From Bizionia argentinensis JUB59 (GTDB lineage Bacteria; Bacteroidota; Bacteroidia; Flavobacteriales; Flavobacteriaceae), in contig NZ_AFXZ01000037.1 of the NCBI RefSeq assembly GCF_000224335.1, forward strand, positions 1 through 55,295: DNA of 55,295 nt, read 5' to 3'. The stretch's first letter is position 1, and each line of letters begins with the position of its first letter. The position numbers and the translations under genes are program-made. Below the pieces are notes generated by a model. That model was given only the letters and a program-made list of their open reading frames with translations, was not told the origin of the DNA and did not search any database. This document shows positions 1 through 6,572 of this stretch, one piece after another.

Positions 1-15
1 TACTACTACTACGTA

Positions 16-98
<83 letters not shown>

Positions 99-225
99 AA
101 AGGGGTAATTGCTGGGTGAGTTGATAAATTTAATAATTAAGGAGTTTACTTTAGTAGGCCAGAATTAACGATAAGGTTTCGTGAAAGTTCTATGTGAAAT
201 ATGCAGTTTAAAAATAAACACAACA

Positions 226-259
226 TTTTGCATCTTTTTACAATCTCTTCCGTCTATTA
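226..259 (+). promoter_or_regulatory. candidate ECF-sigma promoter of the Cys-rich peptide gene
   Basis: TTTTGCATC at 226-234 and CGTCTATTA at 251-259 are separated by 16 bases. A CGTC-containing -10 element with this spacing is typical of promoters read by ECF sigma factors. Transcription would start near 265 and leave a leader of about 18 bases before the ATG at 283. Since the next gene but one encodes an ECF sigma factor (SigZ), autoregulation is the natural inference, but it is not shown. Confidence 0.5.
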
Positions 260-282
260 TATGAACTTAAAACCCATATATT

Positions 283-384
283 ATGAAAAATAAAGAATGT
301 ACTTGTAACTGCTCAAGTTGTAAAAGTGGTAATTGCGCAGGATGTACTTGCGAAAATTGTACTTGTAGTAATTGCAACTGTTAA
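283..384 (+). CDS. 33-residue Cys-rich metallothionein-like peptide
   Basis: This short ORF encodes 33 residues, 11 of them cysteine (positions 6, 8, 10, 13, 18, 21, 23, 26, 28, 31, 33), mostly as CxC and CxxC pairs. The rest is small or polar, with no aromatic residue and no hydrophobic core. That composition is characteristic of metallothioneins, which bind Zn, Cu or Cd through thiolate clusters. It has no signal peptide, so it would be cytoplasmic. A candidate ECF promoter lies directly upstream, and a hairpin with a T-run separates it from sigZ 77 bases downstream. A Cys-rich RiPP precursor is an alternative, but no modifying enzyme is nearby. The peptide is seen directly; metal binding is inferred. 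Confidence 0.7.
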   Translation: MKNKECTCNCSSCKSGNCAGCTCENCTCSNCNC

Positions 385-404
385 GTTATATTAAAATAGT
401 ATTT

Positions 405-450
405 AAGCAGAACCGATTTAGTATTTTTATGCTAAAGCAGTTCTGCTTTT
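405..450 (+). terminator. hairpin with T-run between the Cys-rich peptide and sigZ
   Basis: AAGCAGAAC at 405-413 pairs perfectly with GTTCTGCTT at 440-448. A nested TTTAG/CTAAA pair extends the stem, and TTTT follows. It lies 21 bases after the peptide stop and 12 bases before the sigZ ATG. It could be a partial terminator that sets the peptide-to-sigma ratio within one transcript. Confidence 0.65.
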
Positions 451-461
451 ATAAATAGAAG

Positions 462-1001
462 ATGACGACACAAGAAATTTGGAACATCTACGCGGAAGCT
501 ATTAAACATTTTATTTTAAGTAAGGTTAAAGAACCGGCCGTTGCGGATGATTTGCTTCAGGAAACATTTATAAAAGTGCACACTAAAAAGGATACACTTA
601 AAAATGATGACAAGCTAAAACCTTGGTTATTTACTGTTGCGCGGTATACGGTTATGGATTATTTCCGAGAGCAAAATATTATAAATCAGCTTCCTGAAAC
701 CGATGTCATAGAAGATAATATTAAACACGAGCATACCGAGTATGATTGTTTGCGTGTTATTATAAAGAGTTTACCCCAAAAGTACAGAGACCCTTTGTTT
801 TTAGCTGATATACAAGGATTGAAACAGTCAGATATAGCCGTGAAACTAAACTTACCGCTTCCTACTGTAAAATCGCAAATACAACGTGCCAGAAAATTAA
901 TTACACAAGGTTTTATGGATTGTTGCGATTTAACCTTAAATGATTCTGGTTATTTAGTGGGTGAAATTAAGGATAAAAAGGATTGTAAAGTTTGTCACTA
1001 A
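462..1001 (+). CDS. sigZ: RNA polymerase ECF sigma factor SigZ
   Basis: A 179-residue ECF-type sigma-70 factor. Region 2 spans about residues 8-75 (the DDLLQETFIKV helix and the PWLFTVAR block). Region 4 spans about 100-155, with the helix-turn-helix GLKQSDIAVKLNLPLPTVKS. The protein ends in a Cys-containing tail with a CC pair at 154-155 and a final CKVCH, the SigZ hallmark; the thiols could sense metal or redox state. No anti-sigma gene follows, and the gene downstream is a helicase fragment with its own promoter. The Cys-rich peptide gene sits upstream across a hairpin, which suggests a joint thiol- or metal-stress module (inference). Confidence 0.85.
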   Translation: MTTQEIWNIYAEAIKHFILSKVKEPAVADDLLQETFIKVHTKKDTLKNDDKLKPWLFTVARYTVMDYFREQNIINQLPETDVIEDNIKHEHTEYDCLRVIIKSLPQKYRDPLFLADIQGLKQSDIAVKLNLPLPTVKSQIQRARKLITQGFMDCCDLTLNDSGYLVGEIKDKKDCKVCH

Positions 1002-1116
1002 AGAATACGATCTTGAAAGCTATTTTTTTTTAAATTAAAAATCCTCCAAAATCTCAATTCATATTTTAGTCGTAAGTTTGTGGCATTAAATATCGTATAA
1101 AAAGCCAAATACTTCT

Positions 1117-1728
1117 ATGTCCTTTAAAAAATTCCATCCATTACTAAAAGAAGCTTTACAAGATCAAAATATGGAGGCGCCATTACCTTTTCAAAAAGAA
1201 ATTTTACCGAAATTAAAAGGTGGGATGGATGTGTACGGTGTTGCTCCAGAAGGCTCTGGGAAAACAACGGCACTTATATTGGCAATCGTTCATAAGTTGA
1301 AAGCAGAAGCTTTTGAAGATTCTCCCCGTGCTCTTATTATGGTTAAGGATAAAGAGGCTGCATTGCATTTAAAAGATCAGTTTGAGATGTTTACTAATGA
1401 AACTGATTTGCGTGTTTATTGCGCATATGATGAATATGATTTAGAAAAACAAAAGAATGAAATTTATGTGGGTGTGGATATCGTTATTGCGACGCCAAAG
1501 CGTTTGAATAAATTGTATTTTTTAAATGGTATTCATTTAGGGCAATTACAAATATTCGCTATGGAGGATGCCGAATTCTTAATGCGTAACAATTATCAGA
1601 ATGATGTGCTGCGTGTTGTAGATAGTTTAAAGAAATGCCAATATGTAATTCTAACTGAAAAAATGTCACCTAAATTAAAAAGTCTTCAAGAAAACATGAT
1701 GAGCAATGCACATATTGTTAAAGTATAA
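1117..1728 (+). CDS. DEAD-box helicase-like protein, N-terminal RecA domain only
   Basis: A 203-residue protein corresponding to the first RecA-like domain of DEAD-box RNA helicases. It has a Q-like motif (PFQKEILP, about residues 24-31), a Walker A of the form APEGSGKTT (about 43-51), a TPKR motif Ib (about 126-129) and a degenerate motif II reading EDAE instead of DEAD (about 150). The second RecA domain with the arginine fingers is absent, and no helicase sequence follows the stop. It cannot be a complete helicase, though it may bind ATP or RNA. A TAAGTTTG -7 element at 1073-1080 suggests it has its own promoter. The frame is intact and starts on ATG, so it looks like a functional stand-alone half. 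Confidence 0.75.
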   Translation: MSFKKFHPLLKEALQDQNMEAPLPFQKEILPKLKGGMDVYGVAPEGSGKTTALILAIVHKLKAEAFEDSPRALIMVKDKEAALHLKDQFEMFTNETDLRVYCAYDEYDLEKQKNEIYVGVDIVIATPKRLNKLYFLNGIHLGQLQIFAMEDAEFLMRNNYQNDVLRVVDSLKKCQYVILTEKMSPKLKSLQENMMSNAHIVKV

Positions 1729-1732
1729 AATC

Positions 1733-2128
1733 TTACAGTGTCAAGTGCCAAGTGCGTTGTAATTGTTTAAATTTCTTTAATTCAGAACGTAATAATGGTA
1801 AGTAATCTTTGCCATTACTACTGCACTTTTCTAAACGCTTAATATTTTTATTTAGTAAATAAGTTAGACGCTTTACAGAAGCAATGTGTTTGTGTTTTTT
1901 TTCCGAATAACGCGCTTCTTCTGCTTTTGCAATTTCCGGAGCTAGTGACACGGATTGCTGAACAATATCTCCCGAAAAGTAAATAAAATCATTCTCTGAA
2001 TTATCTGATTTCAAGTTAGATAAATCCTGATGAAGATAGGCTGAAATGCTTCGTGTAAGCATAAGAATATCCATAGCCTTTTGATATAGAGGTGAATGGA
2101 ATAAGCTTGATGAGATATGGGTGATCAT
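1733..2128 (-). CDS. conserved hypothetical protein, predicted helical bundle
   Basis: A 131-residue protein that I do not recognise with certainty. It has no signal peptide. The sequence suggests four helices, with a middle segment rich in Ala and Glu (EIAKAEEARYSEKKHKH) and a basic C-terminal half carrying regularly spaced leucines. It converges with the helicase-like gene, its stop lying a few bases from that gene's stop. A relationship to the S23/four-helix-bundle proteins is possible but weak. Confidence 0.55.
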   Translation of the reverse strand: MITHISSSLFHSPLYQKAMDILMLTRSISAYLHQDLSNLKSDNSENDFIYFSGDIVQQSVSLAPEIAKAEEARYSEKKHKHIASVKRLTYLLNKNIKRLEKCSSNGKDYLPLLRSELKKFKQLQRTWHLTL

Positions 2129-2179
2129 AATACAATAGCAATTTTATCAAAATTAGTGACAAGTTCACACAATCCTCTT

Positions 2180-2207
2180 TTGATATTAAAGTAAAAACGT
2201 ATATTTG
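2180..2207 (+). promoter_or_regulatory. Bacteroidota-type promoter of the Lrp gene
   Basis: TATATTTG at 2200-2207 matches the TAnnTTTG -7 consensus, and a TTTTG at 2178-2182 lies 17 bases upstream, slightly closer than the usual 19-21. The inferred start is near 2212, about 34 bases before the Lrp ATG. Confidence 0.55.
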
Positions 2208-2245
2208 ATTTAACAATCGACTTATTATCGTAATTTTACCTTAAA

Positions 2246-2689
2246 ATGAGTATAGATAACCTAAACTGGAAAATATTGGAGTGTTTGCAACAGAATGCAC
2301 GCATGTCAAACGCTGAAATTGGTCGACAAGTTGGTGTTAGTTCACCAGCAGTTTCCGAGCGAATAAAAAAAATGGAAGATTGTGGAATTATTCAACATTA
2401 CCATACTACTGTTTCTCCTTTTGAAGCAGGTTACCAATTAAAAGCTTTAATTACCATTCGCGCTTTTATGGGAATGCTAAAACCATTCCTAGAAAAAGTG
2501 AAAACCTATGATGAGGTTATTAATTGTTATAGAATTACGGGGAATGAAAATATTGTAATGGAGGTTGTTTTAAAAAACCAGAAGCATTTGGAGACATTTA
2601 TAGATCAGTTAATTGTTTATGGAGAAACAAAAACGCAGATTGTATTATCGCATGTTATAAAACATAACCCGGTAAAACCTTTAAAGTAG
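2246..2689 (+). CDS. Lrp/AsnC family transcriptional regulator
   Basis: A 147-residue regulator of the leucine-responsive (feast/famine) family. An N-terminal winged helix-turn-helix at about residues 5-50 contains the family signature NAEIGRQVGVSSPAVSERIKKME. It is followed by the RAM ligand-binding and oligomerisation domain at about 65-140. Such proteins form octamers that respond to amino acids. It is transcribed toward a decayed gene on the other strand and the MFS transporter, neither of which reveals its ligand or target. The length is usual for the family. Confidence 0.9.
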   Translation: MSIDNLNWKILECLQQNARMSNAEIGRQVGVSSPAVSERIKKMEDCGIIQHYHTTVSPFEAGYQLKALITIRAFMGMLKPFLEKVKTYDEVINCYRITGNENIVMEVVLKNQKHLETFIDQLIVYGETKTQIVLSHVIKHNPVKPLK

Positions 2690-2951
2690 AATTGCAAATC
2701 ATTAGCATTAAATGGTTTGTCGTCGTTTGGGTCCTGGTCATCCATTTTAATATCGTAAAACATCGATTCTCCAGACGTGCGTGCAATTTTAGCAGGAGTT
2801 TTCAATGCGTTTTCCGAAAATAATCCAAATTACTCGGTATCATTTCCGCTTTAAATTCATGTTGAAATTCTTTTTTTAAACCGCCCTTCTAAGATGTTTA
2901 ACCAGATTCTGGATTTTCATGGTTTTCACAAAAAGCGGTAATTTTTCCCAT
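2684..2951 (-). pseudogene. decayed gene remnant with several frameshifts
   Basis: On the minus strand, protein-like pieces are spread over shifted frames. A start MGKITAFCENHENPESG ends at a stop (from 2951). A middle piece, EFQHEFKAEMIPSNLDYF, follows in another frame. A longer piece runs from ALKTPAKIARTSGES through a Met/Asp-rich stretch to NDLQFYFK, ending near 2684 just after the Lrp gene's end. No single frame is open across it. The pieces follow the order expected of one short gene of about 90 codons that has collected indels. I do not recognise the family. Confidence 0.45.
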
Positions 2952-3016
2952 TCTTGATCCATAAAATTAATCGTTTTAATATTACATACGTTTTATAAAT
3001 TGAGTAATTGAAAATT

Positions 3017-4234
3017 TCATAAAATTTTAACGGCTTTATTTTTATTTAAATAGCGCATTAAAATCCAGAGTAGACCAATACAAACAATGGCTAAAAGCGT
3101 CATAAAATACCAGGTATTTTCAAAACCTAATGAATCAGCCATGTGCATGCCAGCATTATGACCAAAGATATGAGCAATGGAGAATGCTATGCTATAAAGC
3201 GCCATATATTCGCCTTGATTTCCTCGTTTAGCGCGTTCCATAGCAAACGCATTGGAAAATGGAAAGGTAATCATTTCACCAATCGTCATAAAAAGCATAC
3301 CGATTAATAAAATGCCAATCCAAGGCGTTAAATTCAAAACAACGAAACTAATACCTATAACTATGGCGCCAAAAATCATTAAAGTAGTTTGACTGAAGCC
3401 CGAATTTTCCAACCATTTTATGAGTGGCATTTCAAAAATAAAAATAAAGGCGCCATTAAGCCCTAACAACATACCTATTTCCAGCTCTGTTAAATTATGA
3501 ATATCCTTATAATAAAGCGGCATCGTAGAAAAGTATTGTAAGAAAATAATCCCAAACATGGTCATAGCAGCAAGAAAAATTAAAAAAGCTTTGTCTTTAT
3601 AAGCAGATTCAGGGTTATCATTAATAATGTTGTCTTGGGTTTTTGCCTTTTTAGGATGTAAAACGTTAATCATTAATAGTGTTGCTAGAATACACGAAAT
3701 TCCATCAATCCAAAACAAACCTGCGTAACTCATGGTCGTAATAATAATTCCGCCAATGGCTGGGCCTGCCGAAAACCCCAAATTTATGGCTAAACGAATT
3801 AGCGTAATAGAACGGGTTTTATTTTCAGTTTTGCTGTAAGCGCTTAACGCCACAAACATGGCTGGCCGGAACATATCTGCCACTAACATGACAAAAAATA
3901 TGCCTAAACATATACTAGAAAATGTGTGTAAAAACTGCAGTCCAATAAATAGTATTCCTGTTAAAAGTAAACTACGAACCATGACTTTATAATAACCAAT
4001 TTTGTCGGTTAGTTTGCCGCCTAGCCAAGAACCACATACGGAACCTAAACCAAAAGCAGACATGACCCAGCCCACTTGACCCAGAGTCAAGTTTAAATCC
4101 GTTGTTAGATACAAGGATAGAAATGGGATTACCATTGTACCTGCGCGATTGATTAATGTAATCAAGGCTAGCCACCAAATTTCGGGTGATAATCCGCGAA
4201 AAGAATTAATATAACTGTTGTAGAGTCTTTTCAT
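3017..4234 (-). CDS. major facilitator superfamily transporter
   Basis: A 405-residue inner-membrane protein with about twelve hydrophobic segments in two halves, split by a polar loop near residues 190-215. The loop between TM2 and TM3 carries the MFS motif A-like GSWLGGKLTDKIGYYK (about residues 68-83), as in drug/H+ antiporters. The substrate is unknown; multidrug efflux or sugar/metabolite export are both possible. A 23-codon ORF and an intrinsic terminator lie between its probable promoter and its ATG, suggesting control by attenuation, as for some antibiotic-efflux genes. Confidence 0.85.
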   Translation of the reverse strand: MKRLYNSYINSFRGLSPEIWWLALITLINRAGTMVIPFLSLYLTTDLNLTLGQVGWVMSAFGLGSVCGSWLGGKLTDKIGYYKVMVRSLLLTGILFIGLQFLHTFSSICLGIFFVMLVADMFRPAMFVALSAYSKTENKTRSITLIRLAINLGFSAGPAIGGIIITTMSYAGLFWIDGISCILATLLMINVLHPKKAKTQDNIINDNPESAYKDKAFLIFLAAMTMFGIIFLQYFSTMPLYYKDIHNLTELEIGMLLGLNGAFIFIFEMPLIKWLENSGFSQTTLMIFGAIVIGISFVVLNLTPWIGILLIGMLFMTIGEMITFPFSNAFAMERAKRGNQGEYMALYSIAFSIAHIFGHNAGMHMADSLGFENTWYFMTLLAIVCIGLLWILMRYLNKNKAVKIL

Positions 4235-4260
4235 TTAGAAATTTCAGTGTTTTATAAAAC

Positions 4261-4289
4261 AAAAAACTCCGACATATTGGTCGGAGCTT
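4261..4289 (-). terminator. intrinsic terminator in the leader of the MFS gene
   Basis: Read on the minus strand, CTCCGAC and GTCGGAG form a 7-bp stem around a 6-base loop, followed directly by six T residues. It lies 27 bases upstream of the MFS start codon and downstream of a small leader ORF. No full-size gene ends here, so its position fits an attenuator. Confidence 0.75.
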
Positions 4290-4321
4290 AATGTATAGAT
4301 TTTGTTTAATAATAATTAATG

Positions 4322-4393
4322 TCATATACACGGTATCCAACTCATCAATGATGAGATTGTTGGCTTCCTATATGTTGAGACTCTAATCTTCAT
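4322..4393 (-). CDS. putative 23-residue leader peptide
   Basis: A short ORF starting on ATG encodes MKIRVSTYRKPTISSLMSWI plus three more residues (PCI). It lies between a TAAGTTTG -7 element and the terminator upstream of the MFS gene. Its second half overlaps a perfect hairpin (CTCATCA/TGATGAG). A GTTGGA stretch just after that hairpin could pair with TCCGAC in the left arm of the terminator, offering an alternative structure. It resembles leaders of ribosome-mediated attenuation systems in layout only; I know of no homologue. Confidence 0.4.
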   Translation of the reverse strand: MKIRVSTYRKPTISSLMSWIPCI

Positions 4394-4413
4394 GATTTTA
4401 TAATTTTAGCATT

Positions 4414-4421
4414 CAAACTTA
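4414..4421 (-). promoter_or_regulatory. -7 element (TAAGTTTG) of the MFS leader transcript
   Basis: TAAGTTTG on the minus strand matches TAnnTTTG and would start transcription near 4410, about 17 bases before the leader ATG. I see no clear -33 TTG. A TATTTTTG at 4442-4449 on the plus strand is the matching candidate for the divergent DUF1684 gene. Confidence 0.45.
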
Positions 4422-4470
4422 CACAAAATATGAATATGTTGTATTTTTGAAATTAATTTAAATTTTATTC

Positions 4471-5076
4471 ATGAAAAATTTACTTGCTTTTTTACTGCTT
4501 TTTTCAATAGTTAGTTGTGCCCAGAAAAAGGAGCCTATTCTAGGAGAAACAGATTGGCAAAGGGAACAAAATGCTGATTTTAAAGATGCGAGCAAATCGC
4601 CTTTAAAAGCGAAGGATCGTAAAGGTTTTAAAACGCTAGATTTCTTTGACGTAGATTCGACATATGTTGTAAATGCAACCTTGAAGCGGACACCAGGATC
4701 CGAATGGTTTTTAATGCAAACCACAACCGACCGTGTCAGTAATGAGCGGATTTTTGGATATATTATATTTGAATTAAAAGGGAAAACTTATGAGCTAGCC
4801 GTGTATCAAGGTCAAGATTTAATGAAGCAGGAAGGTTTTGAGGATTATTTGTTTTTACCATTTATGGATAATACTAATGGCGAAACAACTTATGCGGGTG
4901 GTCGTTATTTAGATCTTCGAATTCCTGAAAACGATATCTTGACAGTAGATTTTAACAAAGCCTATAACCCATATTGCGCCTACGATGCCAAGTACTCTTG
5001 TCCGATTGTTCCCCGCAATAATCATTTATATGTAGAGGTGGAAGCAGGGGTGAAGGACTTTAAGAAAACGGAGTGA
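4471..5076 (+). CDS. DUF1684 lipoprotein
   Basis: A 201-residue predicted lipoprotein with a signal peptide ending at Cys16 (FSIVSC). The body matches the DUF1684 pattern: an early SPLKAKDRKGFKTLDFF stretch, then FLPFMDNTNGETTYAGGRY and DFNKAYNPYCAYDAKYSCP near the C terminus, followed by a PRNNHLYVEVEAG ending. The biochemical function of DUF1684 is unknown; the conserved Cys, Tyr and Asn block suggests a small ligand-binding or metal site. It is divergent from the MFS leader and converges with crcB, with only five bases between the stops. Confidence 0.85.
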   Translation: MKNLLAFLLLFSIVSCAQKKEPILGETDWQREQNADFKDASKSPLKAKDRKGFKTLDFFDVDSTYVVNATLKRTPGSEWFLMQTTTDRVSNERIFGYIIFELKGKTYELAVYQGQDLMKQEGFEDYLFLPFMDNTNGETTYAGGRYLDLRIPENDILTVDFNKAYNPYCAYDAKYSCPIVPRNNHLYVEVEAGVKDFKKTE

Positions 5077-5081
5077 TTAAT

Positions 5082-5447
5082 TTACTTTATTAGAAAAATC
5101 CCGAGGAAAACGGCTAGAAATCCAAGGACAAAACTTGCAATTGTGTAAATGGCGAAGCTCATAAAATCTCCTGATTTGAGAAATAAATGATTTTCATAGG
5201 CAAACGTTGAAAAGGTGGTAAAACCGCCGCAAAAACCAGTTGCAAGTAAGGCCATATGATTTTCAGATAACGAATTATTTTTGGCAGCTAGTCCCAAGAG
5301 GATTCCTATAAGGAGGCTGCCTAAAATATTCGCTAAAAAAGTACCGTAGGGAATACCTGTTTCTGGGTTATTTAAAAATTTCCCCACCAAAAACCGTAGT
5401 GCACTTCCAAATCCACCGCCAATAAATACTAATAGGACTTGTCTCAT
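5082..5447 (-). CDS. crcB: fluoride channel CrcB/Fluc
   Basis: A 121-residue membrane protein with four hydrophobic segments. It carries the Fluc signatures GGGFGSALRFLVGKFL at the N terminus and GFCGGFTTFSTFAYE in the third segment, with the Phe and Ser/Thr residues of the fluoride pore. Fluc works as an antiparallel homodimer that exports fluoride across the inner membrane. No fluoride riboswitch is visible, because the gene sits seven bases after the SRPBCC/GyrI gene on the same strand and probably shares its transcript. Confidence 0.92.
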   Translation of the reverse strand: MRQVLLVFIGGGFGSALRFLVGKFLNNPETGIPYGTFLANILGSLLIGILLGLAAKNNSLSENHMALLATGFCGGFTTFSTFAYENHLFLKSGDFMSFAIYTIASFVLGFLAVFLGIFLIK

Positions 5448-5454
5448 TTAAGCA

Positions 5455-6474
5455 TTAGTTAATCGCAATATAAATTTCAGTGATCCAATTGGCTGGATTT
5501 GGTTTTTGACTAGGATCCGTTAAATAAACTTCTAACATAGGACCTGTTTCTGTTGCTTCCATATTATATTGATTAATATAATTATAGCCAGCATCTCTTG
5601 CTTCTCGCAAATTTGAATAGTTTCCTTTTAAGGTTGTTTTTATAGCTCTAAAAGGTTCAAATTGTCCAGTTAAAATATCGCTTTGCGTGGTTACTGTTTG
5701 TGTAGAAGTTGGAATGCAGCATGAAAACATCACCGCATTATTAGCTTCATCCCATTTATGATAAGTAATAAATGGAGAGCCCGCCATACTGATGTTATTT
5801 TTTATAGCATAATCTTTTACACCTGGCATTACTTTATTAATCGTAGTTTGTATATCAGAAATTTTACTAGATGTTGTAGTATAAATATAATAGCCGCCAC
5901 CGTGTTGTGCAATACCATCAACTTTAATGGAATAGACTTCCATGGCTGTTATGACATCTCCATTTAATTTTTCTAAACCACGTTCAAGATCAGGGCCAAT
6001 CATTTTTTCGTGACCACCGTGAATAAGCGCATTAGCTTTTTCAAAAAACGATAATTTATCAGTCGAAACCGTCCAAGATACCTCTGTGTCAGTAGCGTTA
6101 TTTTGATTGAACTCCCAATTTGCTTGGGCTGTTTCAATTTTATCAAATTGCAATTCCTGATTTATAGATTGGAAAGGTACAGTAGAAAGGGTTTTTATAG
6201 AGCCTGAATGATTATTGCTTTTCCATGTGTAAAAAGCACCAATGTTAGAAGTGGAATCTGCTAAATCAAGTTTAGTTTCCGAATCTTTCTCTAACCAAGG
6301 GAGCCAAGATTCCATTTTTTTCACATCGATAATATGATTGTATATAACTTGCGATGGTGCAGCAACTGTTCGTGTTCGAGTAACCTTGAAGTCGTTTGGT
6401 TGCACTGCTATATATACGGATACACCAATGGTTATAATGAGTAAAATGAATAGAATATATTTAAGTGTTTTCAT
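5455..6474 (-). CDS. SRPBCC and GyrI-like effector-binding domain protein
   Basis: A 339-residue protein with an N-terminal membrane anchor (about residues 5-24). A START/polyketide-cyclase-like SRPBCC domain follows at about 30-170 (TVAAPSQVIYNHIIDVKKME is its first strand and helix), then a GyrI/AraC-type effector-binding domain at about 178-338. Both domains bind small hydrophobic ligands. There is no DNA-binding domain, so it is not a classic regulator; a lipid or xenobiotic-binding envelope protein is more likely. A TACCTTTG -7 element lies at 6494-6501 on the minus strand, in the interval shared with the divergent DPP III gene. Confidence 0.75.
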   Translation of the reverse strand: MKTLKYILFILLIITIGVSVYIAVQPNDFKVTRTRTVAAPSQVIYNHIIDVKKMESWLPWLEKDSETKLDLADSTSNIGAFYTWKSNNHSGSIKTLSTVPFQSINQELQFDKIETAQANWEFNQNNATDTEVSWTVSTDKLSFFEKANALIHGGHEKMIGPDLERGLEKLNGDVITAMEVYSIKVDGIAQHGGGYYIYTTTSSKISDIQTTINKVMPGVKDYAIKNNISMAGSPFITYHKWDEANNAVMFSCCIPTSTQTVTTQSDILTGQFEPFRAIKTTLKGNYSNLREARDAGYNYINQYNMEATETGPMLEVYLTDPSQKPNPANWITEIYIAIN

Positions 6475-6572
6475 GTTTGATTTGGTTATAAATCAAAGGT
6501 AAACAATTTTATGCGTTAATAATTAATGTTACATTTGTCAATTACTAAAAAAAACATTAAACATATAAAAAT

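Noticed and set aside
2016-2216. 66-codon minus-strand frame before the Lrp gene
   Set aside because: It overlaps the better-supported 131-residue gene in another frame and lacks protein-like features.
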